This document shows, one piece after another, positions 26,738-40,770 of a DNA stretch of 64,000 nt. Source of the DNA: Stropharia rugosoannulata (lineage: Eukaryota; Basidiomycota; Agaricomycetes; Agaricales; Strophariaceae); assembly GCA_028532985.1 (NCBI GenBank), contig JANCIK010000013.1, positions 1,302,001 to 1,366,000 of the forward strand, given 5' to 3'. Every line of letters begins with the position of its first letter. Position 1 is the stretch's first letter. A program made the position numbers and the translations under genes. The notes beneath the pieces were generated by a model. That model was not told the origin of the DNA, did not search any database, and was given only the letters and a program-made list of their open reading frames with translations.

Positions 26738-27204
26738 CTGAGGTATGGTAAGTGTTCTAACGCAGACCATCTTATACTTTGGCGTAATGATACAATGGAT
26801 TAGCTTTGACGCGTTTCTCGACTGTTCGCGTCAAGTACGCCCTGTTTTGCGCGAGTGGAACCACGAAGCACGCAATCTATCCTTTGCAAAATGCCTTACC
26901 TATCTGAACTCGTTCGTCTAGTCATGATTAATGCCAGCTGCATCCTGCCCACTGACCACCCGACGACCGTGCTTTTGCCTGTGAACGACCCCTGTCCGAC
27001 TGGCGAATTGGCATTTGTTCGTACTACGTGAGACGCCACGAGAATGTTGCCATCTACTACGCAGAGCGATGTGCCAATTCGCTATTCGCTATTCGCAAGA
27101 TCTCCTGCTGATTGGAGCGCCCAAGATAAGATGTGCTTCTATCAGCCGGGCTTCTACAAGATAGTGTAAATGTCCAGCAGTCCTGCGTCCTCAGCGACAA
27201 TAAT

Positions 27205-28250
27205 GTCCCCTTAGCCTCTTCCTCAGGAAGCTGGCTATCTCGTTGTTCTCGGACTTGGGCTTGCATTTGCACTTTTCATGAATGGAGTCACTTGGATTCA
27301 GAAGACATTCTCCCAATACTCGCCAAACTCTGCTTCCGAGTTTTCCGCTGCCAGTCGTTCCCTAAAGACGGGCCTCGTCATTGCTGGCATCATCAGTTCA
27401 TGTAGGTTTTTTTCTGCTCTACGTCCTTACAGTATTAAATTCTCCTTCCGCATCAAGGGACGTGGAGCCTCACTTTTCTCCAAAGTGCTACAGAGTCCTA
27501 TGTGCTGGGTGTTTCGGGTGGTTATTGGTGTGTACAATGCTTTGCTGACGCCCTTCTGACCCCGAAACGTAAGAGAACTGATTCACCTTATTTATAAATA
27601 AGGTACGCCATTGGAGGAACAATTTGCAGTCATGGTAAGTCTTGCCAATGACATTGATGGAATCTTCAGCTCATACCCCTGGTATATGCAGTCGATCATC
27701 AACGGTTTTGGTCTAGTAACGTGCGACCAGGGATACTGGCCTCGCGTCATTGCATCCAATCCTACAACAACTGCACGGGCATATTTCCTAGGTGGCCTGG
27801 CATGGTTTTCTATATCATTTTCATGCGGTACTATGCTGGGGTTGACCGCCCGGGGTCTCTCTACACTGCCTGACTTCCCCGTCCCCACCGATCATGAGGT
27901 TGTACCCGCACTTCAGAGGACATTCAAAAAGTATACAGTTATCTTTGCAGTGCTTGCTATAATTATCACCTTTGTGAGTTGAAAGTAATGCATCCCACGA
28001 GCGGTTCATTAATAAATGCCACAGATTATTCCCGCACCACTGGGAGGTGTCCCGTACATATTTTCGGTGCGGTTTTTCACGGCGTACGTCGGCGTCATGT
28101 TTGTAAGCATTTTTGGGACTTGCATCAATGTCACAAAGCTGATCTCTTCAATAAATTTGGCTGTTCTTCGCATTCTTCCTGGTCGTTATCCTCCCCCTGA
28201 TTGAGTCTAGAAAGGCACTGATGAGAATCGGCCGTACATTGCTGCAGTTC
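27205..28250 (+). pseudogene. Relic of a DUR3-type urea/polyamine symporter with two large internal deletions
   Basis: Pieces of a sodium:solute-symporter-family urea transporter (DUR3) appear in correct order but most of the gene is gone. Piece 1 (27211-27410) gives LPQEAGYLVVLGLGLAFAL, NGVTWIQKTFSQYSPNSA and AASRSLKTGLVIAGIISS. Piece 2 (27470-27640) has LQSATESYVLGVSGGYWY and AIGGTI. The family then normally has about 150 more residues before the next recognisable block; here piece 3 (27690-27890) follows at once with DQGYWPRVIASNP, RAYFLGGLAWFSI and LPDFPVPT. A second deletion, covering the long symporter core, precedes piece 4 (HEVVPALQRTFKKYTVIF, IIPAPLGGVPYIFS, LVVILPLIESRKALM). Introns are still recognisable. 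With perhaps two thirds of the membrane core missing it cannot be a working transporter. An in-frame TAG sits just before piece 1 unless it is a splice acceptor. The stretch 26738-27204 upstream holds no supported gene. Confidence 0.75.
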
Positions 28251-28646
28251 AAAGTACGTTAGATGTTTCTGTAAATGTATTTGAACCTTTATGAGACACC
28301 AAACATGTATACCCCCCTGGTTGTCCGAGTCATCAAACTGGATCTCCTCTCTCTCGACATGTGCTGTTATATCTTCGACGAACTCAGTACATACATAGTT
28401 CAATTTACACAACGGAGGGAAGGCTTGGCGTCTACAAAAGTAAAATTTCTATGCGGAGCTCGACACTGAACTGACATGATATCATCTTGCAATGAGCTCC
28501 AAGTAAACGGACAGCTACAAATGTAGAACCTTCATCTGTGACCCAAGCGATGATGTAGACTGTACAAGGAAGGCCTCACCTCCTGGAGTCAGTGCAGCTC
28601 ATCGCCATTACGAGGTATTCTGGCTGGCTCACCCCCGCCGCTCCAG

Positions 28647-28654
28647 TGACGTCA
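28647..28654. promoter_or_regulatory. CRE/ATF-type palindrome TGACGTCA
   Basis: A perfect 8-bp TGACGTCA palindrome lies 86 nt upstream of the ATG at 28733 and about 20 nt before a TATAAAA. This is the canonical bZIP (ATF/CREB) binding site. Its position suggests bZIP control of the DUF2156 gene; that is inference. Confidence 0.5.
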
Positions 28655-28672
28655 CGTAATAACCTTATTCGC

Positions 28673-28679
28673 TATAAAA
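28673..28679 (+). promoter_or_regulatory. TATA-like box
   Basis: TATAAAA about 55 nt upstream of the presumed start codon at 28733 (27 nt upstream of the alternative ATG at 28703). This is a usual distance for a core promoter element. Confidence 0.4.
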
Positions 28680-28732
28680 CACCCAAGCCACTGGTCCAGC
28701 AAATGCATTACCTTAACACAACGCAAAAAAAT

Positions 28733-30157
28733 ATGTCGACATCAGACAAGAACGCTATCGCTGACCTCGTTGCCAAGTACGGCTCGTCCAGTGCCACGGC
28801 CTGGCTCGAATTCGAACGCTACAAACTCTGGCGCCCGTCGGAGCCCGTCCCGGAGTCGTCGTTTACGCCGGTGCAGGGATACATGGAGAGGGACCCATAC
28901 GTCTTTGCGTGGGGCAACCCACTCGTGTCAGACCCTGCTGCGCTGCTGGGTGTCGCGCGCCAGTTTGTGGCTTTCTGCGAAGCCAACGGCAAGCGGCCCG
29001 TGTGGGCATGTGTCGACCGAGATCTAGAGGAGGTGCTCGCAAGCCCCGAGTTTGGGTGGTCGACCGTGTCATGCATATACGAGGACGTCGTGGATCCCGA
29101 GCATGTCATTGAGTTGACGTCCCCCGACGCTAAGGGAAAGGAAGGGCAGCATGTTATCAAGGATTTGAAGAAGAATCTGGCGCGCGCGGAGAAGTACCAT
29201 GTAAAAGTGAAGGAAATGAAGGCGACAGAGTGGACTGACGAGGAAATGATCGCTGTGGAGAAGGGAATCAAGGACTGGAAGGAGAGCAAGAGTGGAGTGC
29301 AGATTGCTTCGACGACAGGCCAGCCTTGGCTCGATTCGGAACACCGGCGGTACTGGCTTGCCAGACAGGAGGGAAAGGTACGTACATGCGCCGATTTTGA
29401 GCGAGGCCGCCAGTTCGCTGACAAGTACTGTGTAGCCCGTTGGACTCCTCATCCTGACTCCCATACAGTCTAGCTCGTGGCAGATCAAGAACGCAGTCTC
29501 CTTCCCTTCAGCGCCGAAAGGAACCTCGGAAGCGCTTATTTACACCGCCCTGAAGGATCTTCACGAGGAGCAAGTGGAAGCCCAAGCCAAGGGAGAAAAG
29601 ATACCCCATCCCGCGCACGGGAACATTGATACCACACCGGTTCGGCCCCCTTCTACTGAAGGTCAGGCAGCAATCGCATCCACTACAAATTCGGACGCTG
29701 CAAGCGAAGTCAGCATACCCATCGAGCCCTCCAGCGACGATCTTCCGTCCACAGAAACCCAAGGACAGCAGACGAACGGTGCTACCAACGACATCAATGG
29801 GAAGGAAAGCGGACACTCGCCAGACGTTTCGAAGACGCATAACCGCGACGATGACCGGGTAACGATTACGTTCGGTATCAGCGCGTCCCCCGAATTCCAA
29901 GCCATTCGTAATCTTGGTGGGTGGAAGGTGAAGGCTCTAAGCAAGGCATACAAGAAAGTGGCCTCTGGAGCGAAGCTGATTCAACGTGGAGAGTTCAGAG
30001 TAAGTGACCCATGATTTATCGGCCTGTTTGGCGAAAGCTAATCTGGCCTTCACAGAGCAAATTCGATTCCGAGGCGGATCCAATGTATGTGTGCTACCCG
30101 GAAAGCGGTTTTGGTTTCGATGGCGTTAACTCGTTGCTTAAAGTCCTGAGGAAGTAA
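28733..30157 (+). CDS. Free-standing DUF2156 (LPG-synthase C-terminal-like) aminoacyl-lipid synthase homologue
   Basis: Three exons fit exactly: 28733-29377, 29469-29999 and 30056-30157 (TAA). The start MSTSDKNAIADLV was chosen over ATG 28703 because it begins the folded part. Core motifs are DPYVFAWGNPLVSDPAALLG, RQFVAFCEANGKRPVWACVD, HVIKDLKKNLARAEKY, WQIKNAVSFPSAPKGTSEAL, and at the end ASPEFQAIRNLGGWKVKAL with YVCYPESGFGFDGVNSLLK. These resemble the duplicated GNAT fold of DUF2156 proteins. Known members transfer amino acids from aminoacyl-tRNA to phosphatidylglycerol in bacteria and to ergosterol in fungi (ErdS for Asp, free-standing ErgS for Gly). No tRNA-synthetase domain is fused here, which fits the free-standing class. 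A Ser/Thr-rich linker of about 95 residues (exon 2) interrupts the second half. Substrate and amino acid are unknown. Confidence 0.65.
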
Positions 30158-30483
30158 TCGCTGGGAATGGACTTGCACACTGTTCGAATTCTAATATCAT
30201 ACACGCAATACCATCATATAGTATACCTATCATTGTTTGCATATCTGTTTTATATAATGTAGTTAACACAATGATATATTCGTGAAAGCTGGTCACGTAT
30301 CTTTGTATATGACTTGTTGGGGTATTGGTGGAAGAAGTTGTCGACAAAAAGACTACATAGCCAGGCGGACGTGGGAACATCTACTTCGCCTGCCCTAAAC
30401 TCAAAATTGACGCGTCGCGTCGTCGTCGCGTCCGTTGTTCTCTTATTCGCCACCCTCGTCTTTGTGCTTTCCTTTCCCCAAGT

Positions 30484-33790
<3,307 letters not shown>

Positions 33791-34415
33791 TTGTTTCGGC
33801 TTTGGAGTTTTTCCTTTCTAATACTGTATTCCTGCTGTTTACATATGTACTTATCTATTGTGTCACTAGGAACGGGGAGTCTGTTGTACCTTTTTTAATA
33901 AGAAAAAATCATTTCTTCTTACGGCGCCTGACCGCCCGGCGCCGACCATACATCTCGTCTTTTCTCCTTTGTAGGAATTTGTTTGACTTGGGACTGTTGA
34001 TGCGCCTTCGATGCCCTCGCTCAGTCGCCGGATACTGGATACTCCCATAACACTTATGTATTCGTGCATTTGCTTTCCTTCGAAAAATTTGTGTTCCTTT
34101 TGCAAGAGCACAATTTTTGCTATTTGTTTATCCTGGTAAAGCTTCACTTTTCTGCCAGTCATATGAGAGCTGATGACATGCCAAGCAAGAACAGCGGTGA
34201 CAGCCAATCATGGTCAAGCATTCAACTCGTCGACCCTTCTAGGCCCAATATGTTTATACTGCTCTTAGATATGAACGACTTGTTTGTCCGCGTGAACAGG
34301 ACCAATCAAGGCTATTTGAAGGTGATTGTGGCTGTCTGAGGCAGTCGTACTGTTCGTGCTTGGTTCGTGCACCCTTGACTCCCGCATATTCCGAACATAA
34401 ATACCTACTTTCACC
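33791..34415. other. Intergenic region
   Basis: 625 nt between MCM4 and the dehydrogenase gene, both on the plus strand. It holds the MCM4 3' end and the dehydrogenase promoter. No gene is supported; the ORFs here are short and pyrimidine-rich. Confidence 0.4.
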
Positions 34416-35640
34416 ATGAAAGTTGCGGTCTTCGGTACGGCACAAGTAGGCTGGAAGGTTCTACTTACTATGTAGCTTCTGACATCGGTGGCAATGTACC
34501 AGTACGATCTGGATTCATTGACGAAAGCGATCCCGGACGATTTCGCCATCGAATACACCTTCCTCGACCCCCTCCTCGACGAGAAGACAGCCGTGCTCGC
34601 AGCAGGCCACGATGCCATCTGCATTTTCGTCAATGACATATGCAACGCTGCTGTCATTGACAAACTCCATGTTCTCGGTGTGGTACGTTCATTTTGTCTC
34701 GCATAGCTAATATTGCCACCGAACTCCACACTTGCAGAAATACATCACGCTGCGCTGTGCGGGGTACAACAACGTCGATCTCAGCGCGGCGGCAGCGCAC
34801 GGTATACCAGTCGCGCGTGTGCCCGCGTACTCGCCCGCCGCAGTGGCCGAGTTCACGGTGGGCATGATCCTCACCGTCGTACGCAAGTACCACAAGGCGT
34901 ACAACCGCGTGCGCGAGGGCAACTTCCTGCTCGACGGCCTGCTCGGTATGAACATCGCCGGGAAGACGATCGGGATCGTCGGCACAGGAAAGATTGGTCT
35001 GCTAACGGGGAAGATCCTCGCGCGCGGGTTCAGCGCGGAGGTTATTGCGTACGACCCATACCCCTCGCCGGAGGCAGCCGAATGCGGAATTATGTATGTT
35101 GACACTGTTGAGGAGCTGTTCAGGCGGGCGGATATTATCAGCTTGCATTGCCCGCTCACTCCCAGCACGGAGTACATCATCAACGACAACAGTCTGGCGC
35201 TGACGAAGAAGGGCGTTATACTGATCAACACGTCTCGTGGCGCACTGATAGACACGTATGCATTAATCCGGTGTGTACAACAAGACGTTTGTTGAGCTTA
35301 TACACTACTGATCAGACTTACAGGGCACTGAAAAGCGGACACATTGCTGCGGTCGGTCTCGACGTTTACGAGCGCGAGTCTGGTTATTTCTTTGCAGATT
35401 CAAGTGCAAAAGTGATAGCGGACGACAGTTTCGCGAGACTGCTATCGTTCTACAACGTTTTTATGACGTGAGCCTTCGCATTCTACCAAAAGTACTCACT
35501 GACTCGACGATGTTTGCAGTGGGCACCAAGCATTCCTCACCCAGGAAGCTCTGGACAACATTGCAACAACCACTGTAAAGAGCTTGCGTAATTTTTCTTC
35601 AACGGGTACAACAGATAAGGAATTGCTGGTGACACAATGA
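34416..35640 (+). CDS. D-2-hydroxyacid dehydrogenase, D-lactate dehydrogenase type
   Basis: NAD-dependent reduction of pyruvate or a related 2-oxoacid to the D-2-hydroxyacid, presumably cytosolic. Exon 1 is 34416-34445 (MKVAVFGTAQ). Intron 34446-34502 joins it to YDLDSLTKAIPDDFAIEYTF. The substrate domain has ITLRCAGYNNVDLSAA. The Rossmann motif is GIVGTGKIGLLTG, with the NAD-selecting acid in VIAYDPYPS. The catalytic Arg is in INTSRGALIDT, the catalytic Glu is expected near GLDVYERESGYFF, and the catalytic His is in GHQAFLTQEAL. The frame ends with TGA 35638-35640 after small introns near 35270 and 35470. Length and motif order match the bacterial-type LdhA family. Related glyoxylate or hydroxypyruvate reductases are less likely because of the YDPYPS and GHQAFLT motifs. 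Confidence 0.87.
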
Positions 35641-35666
35641 AGTAAGTAGATAGACCGGAGAAGTAT

Positions 35667-35975
35667 TCACGTACTAAAATCTCTCATTAGTGGGCGGAGT
35701 ACGTTCATATTGAGGACTCGGAGTTGCTGTGGCTCGGACTCGTTCAAAGCTTCAGGTACAATTTCGGCTTCGATGGGGCTAGGCGACCTGATGGATGTCT
35801 CCTCAGAAAGAAGACTCAGCTCGCCTGGGAAACTAACGTCTTTGTCTATGAAATAAGTATTGCTTGAGAAAGTTGCTGGCATAATCATTAAGAGCGGCTC
35901 ACCAACACGTTTCTTTTTCCTACCTGGCCAATGCTGTGTTTCAGCATCAGCACCAGTGCGACTTCGCTTGGGCAT
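35667..35975 (-). CDS. Small unknown protein, basic N-terminus (tentative)
   Basis: Starts at ATG 35975 (MPKRSRTGADAETQHWPGRKKKR), with a nuclear-localisation-like basic cluster. The frame continues through DKDVSFPGELSLLSEET and SPSPIEAEIVPEALNESEP. A small intron probably removes 35905 to about 35848 (donor GTGAGC). The C-terminal end near 35667 is unsure. It is convergent with the dehydrogenase gene. No family was recognised. It could be a short genuine gene or the edge of a relic. Confidence 0.35.
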   Translation of the reverse strand: MPKRSRTGADAETQHWPGRKKKRVGEPLLMIMPATFSSNTYFIDKDVSFPGELSLLSEETSIRSPSPIEAEIVPEALNESEPQQLRVLNMNVLRPLMRDFST

Positions 35976-36202
35976 GTTTAAAGTAGTTGATGGTGAGACA
36001 CGATGAGTTAGATGGTGAAGGAAAGTAGGAAACAAGGAAGAGTGAGTTGGTGAAGGGGGCCAATTTTTTTTGCGCTTGGCGGGCGGAAGAAAGGGCCACT
36101 TGTTGAGCCACCCAAGTCAGACATGGTGGAGTCGACTGTGGCCCACTTTCCAACGGACTACAGACTCACAGCATGGTGCGCAGAAAATACTCAGTATATG
36201 CC

Positions 36203-37007
36203 ATATATGTAGTGCTGGTAAGCGTCTTCATGTTCAAGGACGTGCACCTTCGAATTTTGTGGAACACGATGCGTTTGCGGAGGGGCGGTGGAGGAGGAAA
36301 ATGAGGAGGGTGCGCACATTGAATCTTGATGAATGGTTTCTGTATCAACCGGTGCGAGTCTTCTTTCGAAATCTTACAAGTTGAAACAGAGAGTCCTTTG
36401 GCAATCTCCGTGGCTGTACTGTACTCAGTTGCTAGGCCCGTGTCAAACACCTGCTGGCACTTCTTGCTCAAGCTCGTAGTCGGGTCGTAGCGCCATTTGT
36501 AAATTTCCGCCGTGGCGCTTGTATTAATTTCTCACGGTGACTTGGACTGTGAAGTTGCTGTTACGAAGCATCCGAAGCACTTTTGTACATGAGCCAACAG
36601 AGAACTGTACTTTACAGTAGTTCTAATGGGAAGTATGTCAATACCTTGACTTATTTTTTTTGCTTATTTCTGTCCATGCATAGGTATAGAACGATGATCA
36701 ATATATGACGTATGGTAGCTGTCATACAAAGTATATACTCTATGAAAGCGTCACCTATGCTGCTATGCAAGTGCTCATTTATATTGGCTACCCAGACCAT
36801 CCGCTATAGCCTATCCAGCGAGGCTAGTATGTACTCATAATCGCTGCCTTTTAATCAACCCCTCTAGTAGATTTCTGATAGGTACCAGCCCCGGAAAACA
36901 TCCTACAGATCATGGACAGTCTTGAGTCTTTCGCGACATCATCCGTATTCGGGCCTGACCAGCGAGGACCAGCACCAGATACAATAGTCAAGTCGTCAGA
37001 CTCGGTT
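36203..37007 (+). repeat. Segmental duplication, copy A (5' region and first codons of the BTB gene)
   Basis: This 805-bp stretch recurs at 52141-52971 in the same orientation with scattered substitutions and small indels. It covers the region upstream of the gene at 36912 and its first 96 nt. Similarity starts at ATATATGTAGTGCTGGTAAG and stops abruptly after GTCAGACTCGGTT. Confidence 0.9.
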
Positions 37008-37861
37008 CTGTTCTATGTCAATTCCACGATAATCTCAGAAACCTCTCCGCAGTCAATGAAAGCGCTGTGCGGTACTATCCGCAACGACGAACGGCCGAGC
37101 AGTGGTAGCATGACAGTGGCAGATGTCCCAGAGACAGCGGCAGTCCTGGGCATATTGCTGCATACAATGTACCGCGCGTCCTGTGCTACGTCGTTCGCAC
37201 CGAGCTTCTCCGACTTGGAGACTGCAGTGCGGCGCATGCCCGAGTACGGACTATGTCCCAAGGTGCATATATGGAAGACGGCATCCCCGACCATATTTGA
37301 CCTGCTGCTCTCCTTTTCCCCCCAGCACGCGCTTCGGATATATACGCTAGCAGCCCAGTTTGACATATATGAGCTCGCAGCCGGATCCTCCTCCTACCTT
37401 CTGTCGTCCAAGGCGTTACCGTCCCTCAGCGATGAAGCAGCGGAAGCCATGGGCGTGGTCTACCTGGTCCGCCTCATGAGGCTGTATTTGTCCCTTGAAA
37501 ACGAGCTGAGGAATATTGTAATGCACCCGCCTCGCCTGCATAAAGAGACAGGAGCTTGCAAATTCAGTGATCAGCGTAATCTATCGGAGGCATGGGTCAT
37601 AGCCGCGACGTACGCTTCATGGGAATCACTGAGGCCTGGTAGGATACAGTAATCTTACTTTCCTTTCGTGGGCATTGACAATCTCTATATTAAACAGACG
37701 TCGCGTCTGTGCAGGACTTGCGGGATACCTTTTTAGCAATTGCGAGGCACATTCAATGTCATCGTTGCATGGAAATGCTCATGCACAGAGTAGATGCAGT
37801 CTCTGTTCAATGGGCCAAAGTAAAGGTCAGGAATCTCAGTGCAGTAATTTATACGAACTGA
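36912..37861 (+). CDS. BTB/POZ-like domain protein
   Basis: Two exons, 36912-37638 and 37698-37861, separated by an intron (GTAGGA..AAACAG); TGA at 37859-37861. The product is about 296 aa. The N-terminal part has the layout of Agaricomycete BTB proteins: DTIVKSSDSVLFYVNSTIIS, a peptide where 'S.D...F.VH...L...S' is expected, then SGSMTVADVPETAAVLGILL and a helical C-terminal half (ALRIYTLAAQFDIYELAAGS, AWVIAATYASWESLRP). The second exon gives DVASVQDLRDTFLAIARH and CHRCMEMLMHRVDAVSVQW. BTB proteins dimerise and often bridge to cullin-3. Its 5' end and promoter are duplicated at 52141-52971, where the coding part is cut off. The downstream 37862-38257 shows no gene. Confidence 0.6.
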
Positions 37862-38257
37862 AACAAACTTTATTCTCAGCGTACCATCTGATGGTCCGAT
37901 TTATGCCTCACAACCTCCCCTACTAGTGTCGTTACACAGCATGAGCCGTTTCCTGTCAGGAGGGATAATCGTCGAGAAGATAAAGAGCCTAGCGTCCTTT
38001 AGCGTCCATCAGGCGTGAGCCGGTCTCTGTCACGGTTCAAGAATGTAATCATATGGCTCAGTAGCACGTTGTTCGTCTTCTGACGGCCTAAAAATATGCA
38101 TAAAGTTGACATGTCGTGCAAGGGTCGGACTGCTGGCCCTACAATGCTAGATGGGTCCATGAGAAGGGCGGAAGGATGCTCTTATATATGCGCCTGTAAT
38201 TCTTCTGCGAACACATTAGAAACAGAAATAGAAACTAATAGTGCTTGGTTTACATAC

Positions 38258-39712
38258 CTCAAAGTTAGCACTTTCGTACTCGTGCGCCTCCGCAGTGAGC
38301 TGGAAGGCCCCGTGAGCCTTCAACGCTTGACCCATCTCGAGGTACCGAACAGCCGTGTCTGCCAGTTGGACGATACACTGCGTACGTACATCGCACCGAC
38401 ACTTCCGGATCGTGTACCAGATGCTTGATATTACTATCATCAACTGTGGGGGAGTAAGAAAGAATATGCAGGAGCAGTAACTTGAACCGCCTACGATTTG
38501 CATCAACGTCTGCAGAGCAGCAGACCGAACAAGGGGCGCTTCGTCGTGTAGGAGCTCAATAATATATGGAACCATGCGATCAAGTTTGGCTTCATCTGTC
38601 AAATGACAGGCCAAGGCAAGAAAGACATCAAGGGCCCGGACTTTCGAGCTGGGTAAAGTACAATTGCGAATGTTGGAAGTGACGATGGCAAGGACAATGA
38701 GGGCGGGCCCGTCTTTGTGGGTATCATTAGCTTGTCTCTTGGCTACAGACTTGAATGCAATCACCTTCTGTTGCAGCAAATCAGCCGTTGCGAACGGGGC
38801 GCGCAAACTGGAATCGCGATTGGGGATGTGTAGCTCAACAGGTAGAATATCCTAGACTTTGTATAAACTCAGCTGACAATGAGTACGGCAAGCGGCAGCA
38901 CAGACCTGGAATGATTTGGAAGCAGGGCTTGATGGGGGCATCGGAATCGTCATGACTTTCAGGTGCCATGTAGGACTGTCTAATCTGTGGTCGCAATCGT
39001 TATGACGTAGTCTTTGTTGGGCTGGCTCAAAGTGAACATCGATGTCCCTTAGAATAGCAATTCCGCTATTACACATCCCGCGCTGAAACAGTCCATGGCT
39101 TCTGTGACCTTGCCGTCGCGCTTGCCCTCTTCATCCATGGCTATTTTCGATTTCTTCGCGCTGATTTCAGGGTTACTTTCTGTAGTATAGAAGCGTTCTG
39201 GAGCCAGATAGCACGTACGCCTCCCCGACATGTCAAAAAACAATGAGGAATTCGAAGGGTCATCAAGCGGAAGATACATGGGCTTATACGACACAAAATC
39301 TGTGAGGTAAATCCAGTTCCAAGACGTGACGAGAATGTTCTCTGATCTCTACTACACTGAGGAATGGTCGGGTACTGCGAACATTTAGTGAATATTCCTA
39401 TGAAACAACGTTTACTCACCTGATACGGTCATACAAATTACTCGCCATCCATTGTCTAATGATATAGCCAGCTTTCTCCGCTCCACAAAGGTCTGATAGC
39501 TATAGACATCGGTGATGTCAAGTAGTGCCTCTCTGACCACTACCAAGATGTGTTATAGATCGGCCCCCAAATGCAAAGTTTCGGGACTCACTCTTTAATC
39601 GTCGCTAATATGACCTCAAGGTTAAACCAGGGTCTAGTTTAACGAATATCTTGATGACAAGGGATCCATTGCGGTGGCGACGTTTCACTGTCTTGAGGAA
39701 ACGCGCTGACCA
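38258..39712 (-). pseudogene. VPS15 (PI3-kinase regulatory kinase) pseudogene, truncated at both ends
   Basis: Fragment of the VPS15 pseudokinase/HEAT/WD40 protein of the Vps34 complex. It starts at SARFLKTVKRRHRNGSLVI near 39710, without the normal first residues. Kinase-domain pieces follow: AGYIIRQWMASNLYDRIS, NWIYLTDFVSYKPMYLP, RRTCYLAPERFYT and MDCFSAGCVIAELLF. The HEAT part reads DGPALIVLAIVTSNIRNC, KLDRMVPYIIELLHDEAP and QCIVQLADTAVRYLEMGQAL. It ends at a splice donor at about 38258 with no further exon, so all WD40 repeats are missing. I see three lesions: a TAG at 39605-39607 (RSY stop RRLK), a one-base deletion at about 39480 (before the EKAGY-equivalent), and a TAA at 39049-39051 directly after AELLF. 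The segment between TSMFTLSQ and the HEAT repeats is also mostly deleted. A working VPS15 must lie elsewhere. Confidence 0.85.
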
Positions 39713-40325
39713 AATGCTTGCATGTTGTTAGTAGCATACAACTGGAGAATGCCAAACGAACACACCTACAATAGCTCACGCGATAGCAAGTTCACCTATG
39801 CCCTTGGCTCGTACGGGTTACCGCAGGACTGCATTGTACGCAATATAGAGTAAATATTCCCCGGGCTGCAGATCTGCTGGGAATAAATTAGTCCCAATTT
39901 GCGAGATGATCTTGCCTGGTGCACGATCCTTTGCCTAAATGTCGCCCATCCCCGAGCAAGGAGCATCGCGTTGCGTCGCGATCTGGCATGGCGCCGGAAG
40001 AGTAGAGACACATGGAGAGGGCGAAGGGGACTCGGATCGGGTGCGGATGTGTACATAACGGGACACTAAGGCCATAGTTGCGGGTACGATGCAGTAGGGA
40101 GGGGTCCGGTAGGTCCCGGTCAGCGGTGGCGAGAGTGGGAGACTGGCTGCGCGACCTGACTGCGGATACGAGGAAAGGATCTGGCTTCGACGCTTGCCAG
40201 ATGGGAAGGTCCACTTTAATCCGGCGCACAGGGGGCGGAGTGCAGCAGAGTAGCTGTCGCCGCCGACCGGCTCGACTCGAACACCACTGTACATCCAAGA
40301 AGGGCGAGTGGAGTTCAGGGCATCT

Positions 40326-40660
40326 GGGCGCGTGAGAGTGAATGAACGGCGGGGGCAGTGGTATAGTGAACGAGCTGAGCCTTGAATCTTCCGCCTTAAA
40401 GACCGCGTCCAAAGGAGGTCACTGCGGGTGTACTGGGTGCGGACGGAAGTCAGTCTGTGGATCGTCGATGTCCTGTGATTGAACGAGGGCAAAGACGGCC
40501 TCAAAGCTAAGCAGATACAGCAAAACGCAAGCTGTCGACCGCGAGCCGGGGAGGAAGGGAATAGACGGAGACGTGCCAGAATGCTAGCGCTTGCCCTATG
40601 CCATCCGCGTGTGTTTGGATTGGCATCCGCGCCTATGCTTTGGTTGTTGACAGTAGTGTT
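40326..40660 (+). repeat. Dispersed 335-bp repeat, copy 1
   Basis: Nearly identical to 46917-47250 in the same orientation (roughly nine of ten bases by eye). Shared landmarks include GAGCTGAGCCTTGAATCTTC, GATGTCCTGTGATTGAACGA and GCGCCTATGCTTTGGTTGTT. No coding signature. Function unknown. Confidence 0.85.
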
Positions 40661-40667
40661 GCCGCCA

Positions 40668-40770
40668 CATCGCAGTGACTTCACGGTCACTGTGACTGCA
40701 CTGCGAGATTTCGGACTCCGCCACACTTCACAGCCTATCGCAGTCGCTGTGAAGCGCTGTGAAGTCGCCG
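40668..40770. repeat. Short hairpin-rich TCACAG/CTGTGA element, copy 1
   Basis: About 100 nt of imperfect palindromes built from ACTTCAC, CACTGTGACTGCACTGC and GCTGTGAAGCGCTGTGAAGT. The same motif set occurs at 43903-43999. It looks like a small foldback or MITE-like element. Confidence 0.5.

Noticed and set aside
36166..36471. Minus-strand ORF upstream of the BTB gene
   Set aside because: The duplicated copy at 52129-52314 does not keep the frame, and the position is that of a promoter; not coding.
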